Positions 57,301 through 64,000 of a stretch of 64,000 bases of DNA are shown piece by piece. This DNA comes from Gyrodactylus bullatarudis (Eukaryota; Platyhelminthes; Monogenea; Gyrodactylidea; Gyrodactylidae), in contig SSNU01000219.1 in NCBI GenBank assembly GCA_012064415.1, positions 186,001 to 250,000 on the forward strand. Direction: 5' to 3'. Numbering within the stretch: the stretch's first letter is position 1; the number at the start of each line of letters is the position of its first letter. The notes under the pieces are model-generated. The model was given only the letters and a program-made list of their open reading frames with translations. It searched no databases and was not told where the DNA came from. Position numbers and translations under genes: made by a program.

Positions 57301-60300
57301 GTACAGCTCAAGACCTGTAATTAAGCATTCTCTCTATTATGTAAAAGTGTGGACTTATTTTGAACAAGGATTCTACCAATTTCGAATAATTATATATGTT
57401 TTTCGTCTATGCTTATTTCGTTTTTTGTATAGCTATTCATTAATTTTGTACAGCTCTATATCAATTTTGTACAGCTCTCTACTAATTTCGAGAAACGACT
57501 ATAACACACGTTGGGCATGCTTTCTATAATTATTATTGTAGTTTATCGTTCAATTTTCTATTTCATGATGCTACTATATCTATCTCTATTCTGATAAGTT
57601 TTAATCTAGGAGTTATGAGAAAAAGATCAGTAGTTTGATTATAAATCATTATTATTTGTAAGCAACTAACTGATCCTTACTCTTGCATATAGTAGTGACT
57701 TGGATAATAACGAGTCTATATTGAATAGTCAATTTCGGAAGATCGAATTTCACGTTCACACTTGCAAGTGATTTCCAAATTTATTTTTTCTCATTTTAAG
57801 GAGTGAAAAAATTACTTTTTCTTTTACAACCTAATTCATGTTTACGTTTGCACCATGTTTTTTGTTCACAACCGAATAATTTTGCTGTGTCATTCTCAGA
57901 CGTTTGTAAATCGAAAACGATTAGTATCAGAATTATAATTTAAACATCCGGATAGAATGTGCCTCTTGGATAATTCAAAAAAATCTTTTGTCAACATTGA
58001 TTTTCTTCCAATAATGAATTTTTGATGATTTAAAGTATCAAAAGTCTTTCGCTAGAATAATATTATCCTCCTCCATATTCTCTCATAGGACTATGGATCA
58101 GTAGTTCTTAATAGCATGTGTTCAATTATCGAGATATTTACTTTCCTGATGATCTGATACAAAACGAATTCGTCCTTGTTAGATTAAAAATATCCAATGA
58201 TTAAGTTAATGGTTAAGTTCTAAAGTCTTTTACTATCTCTAATGTGAATTATAATTCGTTGTGAAGAAGTAACACATCTGGATTCAAAGATATAACGATA
58301 TAATCTGAATACTAGCCTTTCGTCTATATTTACGATCATTGAAGGTCCAATAGACCACTGGACCAACTCCTCAAATTCTAGTTTTAGTCTTTAACAATAG
58401 GATTTAGTTAATCTCATCAGATTTTTACATTCTCGAATTTTCATGTTCAAGAAAAATTAGTACAATAAAGAAGTTTGTCATTTATTTCGTGCTAGTAAAA
58501 CTAATCCATCAAACTAAAAAGTTTTACTTGAATGAGACACAAATTGTAGCCAACTTGTGTTAATTCTGTTTCAAATGATGTAACCTGATTGGTCTCTTTA
58601 CTTGTTTAGCTTACATTTTGATAATTTTATTCTTTTTACGCAAAGCTAATACGGCTTAATATTGTTTTACTTATTCATTGGCTATAAATGACTCAACTTG
58701 CTCAAAATGCAGCTAGATAATATACAAAGATGGGAATTTATTATAATCACTATAATAGAGTTTCTTTTTTTTCAGCTCACATTATATTCTTATATATTTC
58801 AACTTTTACTTTACTTTCAAAAATTGTAAAATATTATTTTTAATGAATTTTAAACAATTTTTGAACTTACACCTATTTCTCACGTGTAGAATACATTAAC
58901 TAAATTCATTTTCCTATTTCACTTAAAAATCTGTCATTTTCTTTCCAAATTACTGCCCTAATAATCAAATAAACAAAGTCTAATATAAAAAATTGGCAAA
59001 AAGATATTTCTCTAAGTAATACATAAATTTGGTAAATAAAAAGTACACATAATACCAGCAGGGTGGTTAGCTGAACTCAAATCTTGAATAGTGGGGGAGT
59101 CGTTATAGATCTACTCTAATTTTGTACGAAGTTAAATTCAGAATGGTATAGGCAGAAAAAATTGTATTTATCCTAATGAAATCGATACTCAATGTCTGGA
59201 GGATGCACATAAATATTATAATCTCTCCACTTTTCTCTATGAACTTCAACATTTGGGACTGAGATCAGATATACAGTGTATATCTGGGCAAGTAAATTTA
59301 TATTTCTTACCTTTACTTTATATAGTGCTATGAAAATGTATCATATACTTTAATATCAAGTGTGTGTATAGATATTCATCAATCATTTCTTCCCTTTATA
59401 TTGTGTGTGCAATTTTTAGAAATTCCCCTTTTATATCTAGTAATAAAATGGTTTTTTCAATACTCTATTCTCTCGTGATAATTTCCATAATTTTTTTGTT
59501 GTCCAATGTGACTGGAAACTCATTATTATTCAGTGTAACCATGGAAGGAAATATTCTATGAATTTAGCATCTTTTATAGTTTCAGGATTTTTATAAATTC
59601 TAATTGACAAGAGATAAATCTTTAGATTAAGTATGTAATTTCCCTAGGATGTACTCAAAATTTGAGCCCATTAATTAAGCATTAATTAATCAAGAATCTC
59701 TCTATCAACCACACATGTGAGCTGTCTAGTTCTTATAAAAAATAGAAATTTTCGGATCACTACAGTATCCTTATTATTTGATTTATTTATGGAAAAAAAG
59801 AAACATAATCAGAATTCTTTACGTTATTTTTATACAATCGAAATAATGAAATCTTTTATTTCAATTCAAAAGCTAGAACTTCGTTTCCTGAGCAACCCTA
59901 TTTTTTTATTTTACACAAAATATTAGATTTCATAGAATAACAAAAAGCACATCCAAGTGGATATTGAAATTAGCATTCTTTAAAATTAATTATTATTTCT
60001 TCAAAATTAGAGCTTTGATGATCAAAAAAGTCAACTTTTTATTTATCTTTTTTGTAGAAATTCTTCATCGTCAACACGTGGAATGAAAAGGAAGATTCCC
60101 TCTCGAACATACATGTGAGAATTTATCTTCCTAAAATACCCTATTCAATGACAACTTTTGTAATCAATATCCATTCTTTTACAGGTTTAATATGAGCGAT
60201 TCCTTACAAAAGTGTTGTACTAATGTATCAGAAACCCTGAGATGCAATCAATTCGGTCAGATGGATGAGGCAAACGTGAGAGCTTAAAATCTAGAAATAT

Positions 60301-63300
60301 AGTTTTACACAGTATTAGTACATTTCACGAATATAGCTGGCCATTTTTTTATTAGTTAGATATAAAAGATTTTAACTTTAGCTTTCTTTACCAGAACTCC
60401 ATGTTCAACCAAATATCAAGGACCTGGTTCGATCTCATCAAATCCCGACCCAACGAAGAAGAGGTGGTTAAAGATTTCATTTCAACTCTTTATCAATATT
60501 CACCAAATCTATTGGAAGCTGTCATTAATACTCCTGATGAAAACGTAAGCTACAAAGAATTTTAATTCAAAAATGTATCTTGTCAGACTCTTGGTAATTG
60601 CATATTTAATGAACATTATGAAAAGAATCTATTACCTTTGAGACTACAGATAACGTAATAATTGCATTATTTGATTTTTAATACTCTCTAACTTAATCTT
60701 TTGGCTATTTGAACGGTATTATTTACAAATTTGATCAAAAATGTTAAAATTTACAAGTGTATTAACATATTACACTCTATTTTAGGGTAGCACAGCTCTC
60801 CACTACGCTGTTGGCCATGCATCGTGGAAACTTGTGAATTGCCTTCTAAATACTCAGTATATGGATGTTGACAAATTCAATTACTCCGGATACACACCCG
60901 TCATGGTCTCAGCCATTAGTCAGGCTCATACCCAAGAAGACCTTGAGGTCATTGATAAAATGTTAAATTCAAGTGATGTTAACTTGAGAAGTAAAGCAAA
61001 CCTTCAGCAGACTCCTCTAATTCTAGCTGCCCGACAAGGCTCAGCCAAAATTGTTGATCTCCTTCTCCTCCATCGGGCCTCAGTCAATGTTCAAGATAAG
61101 GCTGGTAACACAGCCATAATGTGTGCTGTTGATCAAGGACATAGTGATGTCGTTAGGAAGTTATTATCATGTTCCGATATTGATCTCAACCTTAAAGATA
61201 ATGTAAGTCTTGCTACTTATCTTGTTACTATATTAAGTATCCTCTTGTTGGTTAGATTTATCTGAGCGACACTGGCAGCTTCTTTTGATATTTATCTCGG
61301 TCCCCTTTTTGCAGATGGATTAATTCTTAATTGCCCAAATTCTCTTCTCCTTATCCCGCTTCTTTCATGAGGTACATTGGAGCGCTAATTGATTTTGACT
61401 TAAAATCTTGTAAAAGTATCTGTGAGAATAAATTAATTTTTCATTAATCGAAGAGAGTTCAAGAGATACTTGATTATCCAAAAGTATATATATAGTCTTT
61501 TGAGATTCCCTGATATAGGCAAAAATAATTTCTTGTTTTTTAATCGATAGAAATTTGAGACATTAAAAGTACTCACTTCTCAAATATCCATAGAATTGGA
61601 ATGTAATATTTTTGTAGATAAATTTTTCTAGATTCCAACTTTTTATCATCAGTATGAGAATTTTTGTATTCTGATTCAATTTCGAATTTTTTTGCACAAA
61701 ATGTATATTTATAATATAATATTATACATAAATAGAGCAATCTTTTCTTCATAATTTTATTTCTTCCAGGACGGTAAAGATGCCTTAACAATAGCCAAGT
61801 TGACCGGGAACGAAGAAATCTATGGCATGATCACTAAACGCATTCATGATCCAAATGTAAGTTTGCTATCAGACATGAATTCATAAAGTTGAGAACTAAT
61901 TTACTAACAAAACTTTCAACTTGGTACGCATAACTCAACGATTTTATTTCTCACACAACTTTGTTCCAAGGCTTACTCAGAGTACATTCCAAAGGCAATT
62001 CGAAAAATTTCGGTAAAAAAGAAAAGTTTAAGATTGCCTCGAAAAGATATTCCTGTTGAGGTGATAGAATGTAAGGATTTGCTAATCTCTAAAAAGTTTA
62101 TTTCTACTTCCTCTCTACTCTAATTCATCATAGAGAAAACGCTTCATCATTTTGGGACTAAAATCTTAATGATTTCTGACAAATTTGAATCCTTTCCAAC
62201 ATGAACTAATCTAAAACTATTTTTTAGTTGGGTGTTTATGATATTTTTTTTGATATCAAAGCTTTGATGCTTGAAATTATTCATAAATGGTCCTTGAATT
62301 GTTGAGATATTTTTTCAGTATTCAAACTGTAATTTTATTTAAATTCTTTGTCTTTTGCTTTTGAGTTTCTTGGCATCATTCATCTATTGAATTTAAGTAT
62401 ACGAATTTGAGTATAAAGATATCAAGTCCCAATTTTTCTTGATAACCTCGTTTGGTGATTAAAAATTGATCAACTCCGAGGATTTCATATGTAAAAGTAC
62501 AACTCAAACGAGATCACTAGCTATAGATCATAGTACACACATCACTAGATGGTTCTATGTAGTTCCCATATATCAATATAATACAATGGATAGTATTTAA
62601 CAAGCGTACAAAAAGTTCAAAGTAAAAATACACAAAAACTGCTTTAAAATAAAATACTCAAATAAGTACCATCATGATTAAATACAATGGAGAATGTACT
62701 TTTCATCTTTGATATCATTTCAAATTAAGAATCAAACCATTTGTCAATAATTTTATTGTGAGTTTATACCCCTAGAATACGATAGAATTGAGTATTTAAT
62801 CAAATAATAGATGCATTCATACCCTCAACCAGATTTAACTTTGAATCAAAACATACTATAGATTTATTTATATATATGTAATATAATTACTTTAAAGTAG
62901 TTTTATTATTTATTTTTATATAGAATTTTATACGATCTAATGGAGTAACACATCGGTAAGTTGAGACCACTTTTGACAATATTTCTTCCCTATTCAATTC
63001 TCTTTTCAAATTTTTTCCACTATTTAAAGAAAACTTCTCAAAAAGACTGATCAGATATTGAGTGAAAATTCCTCAACATGCTGATCACTCTTATAAGGTT
63101 TCTTCCTTCACCTTATTATCCAATGTAAGATTATTATTTTGCATGTTTGTTCATTGTTCATACCTTCCTTTTTAAATTACTGTATTATATTTTAACCATT
63201 TACTACAAAGTAGAAACATGAATAAATTGAAATATATACTTTATAACTTGATTTAACAACTGTAGGTTCATGAGTAAAATTATTACGAATGCTACAAATT

Positions 63301-63644
63301 TAATTGAAGGAATCTTGTTTAGCTGTAATTATAGATCAGTCAATCGAACTGGAATTCACTTTGGTAATTGAAAAACTTTTCATTTTCTTAATTTAACAAT
63401 AATATTGTCTTGTTGTATGTTGAAAAACTCTTTTGAAGATTGCACAGCGTGCCACTTTTATTTTAATCTGGTCAACCGAAATTTGATGCAAACTTTGAAT
63501 TTAGTCTTAGAACTTGCGGACTCTTTGAATTTTTCCAAAACTGGGTTTTCTAAAAGATCTAAATCAATTAGTGAAATTAACCAATTGCCCAAAAACCGGA
63601 TATCATTAAATAGAAAATTAAATTCTGCGTCGATTGGTGCATGA
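48359..63644 (+). CDS. KANK: KANK-family ankyrin-repeat cortical scaffold
   Basis: Coding exons: 48359-50125, 50527-50814, 54536-54746, 55650-55773, 60058-60114, 60185-60275, 60395-60544, 60786-61202, 61770-61856, 61971-62060, then possible exons 62924-62955, 63266-63363 and 63439-63644. All junctions are in phase. Exon 1 (589 residues) is Ser/Asn-rich with an acidic helix at ~186-210 (EEEEIEEIIEEEIRTVRKK) and LSDEQLLRLEEIFRKKIF near 243. Five C-terminal ankyrin repeats (about 895-1060) follow the KANK pattern: NGSTALHYAVGHASWKLVN, YSGYTPVMVSAI, LQQTPLILAARQGSAKIVDL, KAGNTAIMCAVDQGHSDVV, DGKDALTIAK. A charged helical linker (NEEEVVKDFISTLYQYSPNL) precedes them. KANK proteins link focal-adhesion talin, cortical microtubule complexes and kinesin KIF21A. 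The N-terminal KN motif is not visible. The gene is at least 15 kb, total about 1205 residues if the last three exons are real; otherwise it could read through to a stop at 62121-62123. Confidence 0.9.
53440..54030. repeat. fold-back repeat family A, copy 2
   Basis: The left half has CTCCGGATTCACAGG, AAACGGAATGAGCTAG and CAAAATTAGGCCGTTTTTCG; the right half mirrors these, ending CGAAAAAACGGCCTAATTCT. Halves match copy 1 at 8440-8990. Frames on both strands (53756-53974 and 53862-54164) are by-products. Confidence 0.7.
54360..54425 (-). repeat. tRNA-like sequence
   Basis: The minus strand has GGTTCGAATTCC, close to a B box, after ACCTTGGTGTTTGC. It may be part of a tRNA-derived SINE; no cloverleaf. 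Confidence 0.25.
55255..55462. repeat. short inverted repeat pair in a KANK intron
   Basis: GTGAAAAAATGATCACG near 55288-55304 and its inverted partner CGTGATCATTTTCTCAC near 55427-55443, with flanking AGTTGAATTTT and CAACTCAAAATT, form a fold-back of about 200 bases. Confidence 0.4.
55995..57501 (-). mobile_element. IS630/Tc1-like transposon with ~310-330-bp terminal repeats
   Basis: The element starts TAGTCGTTTCTCG and ends with its inverse, flanked by TA (55993-55994 and 57502-57503). Arms run 55995-56324 and 57193-57501; they are near-identical except for a ~20-base insertion in the left arm. They contain repeated blocks of GAGCTGTACAAAATT. About 870 bases lie between, carrying a broken minus-strand transposase. 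It sits in the KANK intron between 55773 and 60058, inserted opposite to the gene. Confidence 0.85.
56532..57153 (-). pseudogene. IS630/Tc1-like DDE transposase, internally deleted
   Basis: The first frame (57153-56815) has a helix-turn-helix-like N-terminus (IENVTSSLNCTKSTACKLRK). The second (56903-56532) has the C-terminal catalytic part: MDNVIFHKSHIV, with the second Asp, and FLPRYSPQLNPIEQTFSQLK, with the third acidic residue as Glu. The segment with the first catalytic Asp is missing and the frames do not join. An intact copy elsewhere would have to supply transposase. Confidence 0.8.
57505..60057. other. KANK intron, right of the transposon
   Basis: No gene or clear repeat seen; small frames such as 59364-59561 are hydrophobic and AT-driven. 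Confidence 0.45.
62924..63644 (+). other. possible C-terminal exons of KANK
   Basis: 62924-62955 (acceptor TATATAG, donor CG|GTAAGT), 63266-63363 (acceptor CTGTAG, donor G|GTAATT) and 63439-63644 (acceptor TTGAAG, stop TGA) join in phase to each other and to the GTTGAG donor at 62060, adding 111 residues, e.g. RFMSKIITNATNLIEG and FSKRSKSISEINQLPKNR. Known KANKs end soon after the ankyrin repeats, so this extension is unusual. Confidence 0.4.
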
Positions 63645-64000
63645 ATGTGCGGAAGAAAGAGAAAAAATTGCACGAAAAATGAAATCAACAAAGTTCATAG
63701 ATTCTGAGTGTACATTTGTGTTTTCACAACGACCCACAGCTTCAAATAGATGAAATTTCAAAATTTTCTTTGGCATTTTCAAAATAATCTGTTCTTTCGA
63801 TTTAAACTGTTCTCAACTTCTTCAGATTTCATCTTTAGGTGTAAAATTAGTTATTAATAACAGACTCTCTCTGGATTCAACCATACTCAATTCATTAAAT
63901 CAGTCAGGTTTCCTTCTTTTCACAAGGCAAACTCTCATAAACATTCTATTGCATTGTGATTTTAACAAATTTTAAAATCTCTAATAATTTTTCCGAACCA
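63645..64000. other. downstream flank
   Basis: Nothing recognised; no AATAAA was noticed before the window ends. Confidence 0.4.

Noticed and set aside
55952..57529. Two identical ~80-residue hydrophobic frames on opposite strands
   Set aside because: They are the two terminal inverted repeats of the IS630/Tc1-like element read in the same sense, not genes.
59364..59561. 65-codon hydrophobic plus-strand frame resembling a membrane peptide
   Set aside because: Lies within a KANK intron, no splice context, and Ile/Phe/Ser richness follows from base composition.
1..64000. CRISPR arrays, operons, prokaryotic promoters or phage-like modules
   Set aside because: None seen; genes are intron-containing and the repeats are eukaryotic transposon types.

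Overview
The window is a strongly AT-rich stretch of an animal (metazoan) nuclear genome. Genes are split by GT-AG introns, and introns and intergenic DNA are full of decayed class I and class II transposons. Recognisable host genes are KANK (ankyrin-repeat cortical scaffold), ETFA (mitochondrial electron-transfer flavoprotein alpha) and a TMEM68-type acyltransferase. The mariner, hAT, pogo/Tigger-like, Penelope-like and APE-type LINE load fits an invertebrate. I cannot name the species; an arthropod or other ecdysozoan is only a guess.

Layout. (1) 1-1085: 3' end of a plus-strand gene cut by the left edge. (2) 2997-39210, minus: a ten-exon gene assembled here from short exons whose splice phases all agree, giving a 765-residue Ser/Asn-rich protein of unknown family. 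Its introns, one about 15.5 kb long, hold most of the mobile elements: fold-back and TIR elements, two Penelope-like 3' ends, a mariner with an intact transposase ORF abutting a LINE, three hAT-type elements, a hAT remnant and a pogo/Tigger-like element. (3) 41197-45423, minus: TMEM68-like acyltransferase, with a nested pair of TIR elements in its last intron. (4) 45799-46843, minus: ETFA with one 43-nt intron. (5) 47083-47828, plus: an unrecognised 225-residue gene with introns of only 38 and 30 nt, divergent from ETFA across a 239-bp shared promoter. (6) 48359-63644, plus: KANK, ten well supported coding exons plus three possible terminal exons; one intron carries a 1.5-kb IS630/Tc1-like element with ~310-330 bp terminal inverted repeats.

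The host genes form no operon or obvious pathway. KANK acts at the cell cortex, ETFA in mitochondria and the TMEM68-like enzyme in membrane lipid synthesis. The most unusual points are the undescribed Ser/Asn-rich gene, with a near-perfect hairpin one base after its stop codon; the 30-nt intron; a ~0.5-kb TIR element carrying a small uncharacterised ORF; and nested TIR elements whose arms contain coding-like repeats. All homology calls come from motif recognition by eye; no database search was run.
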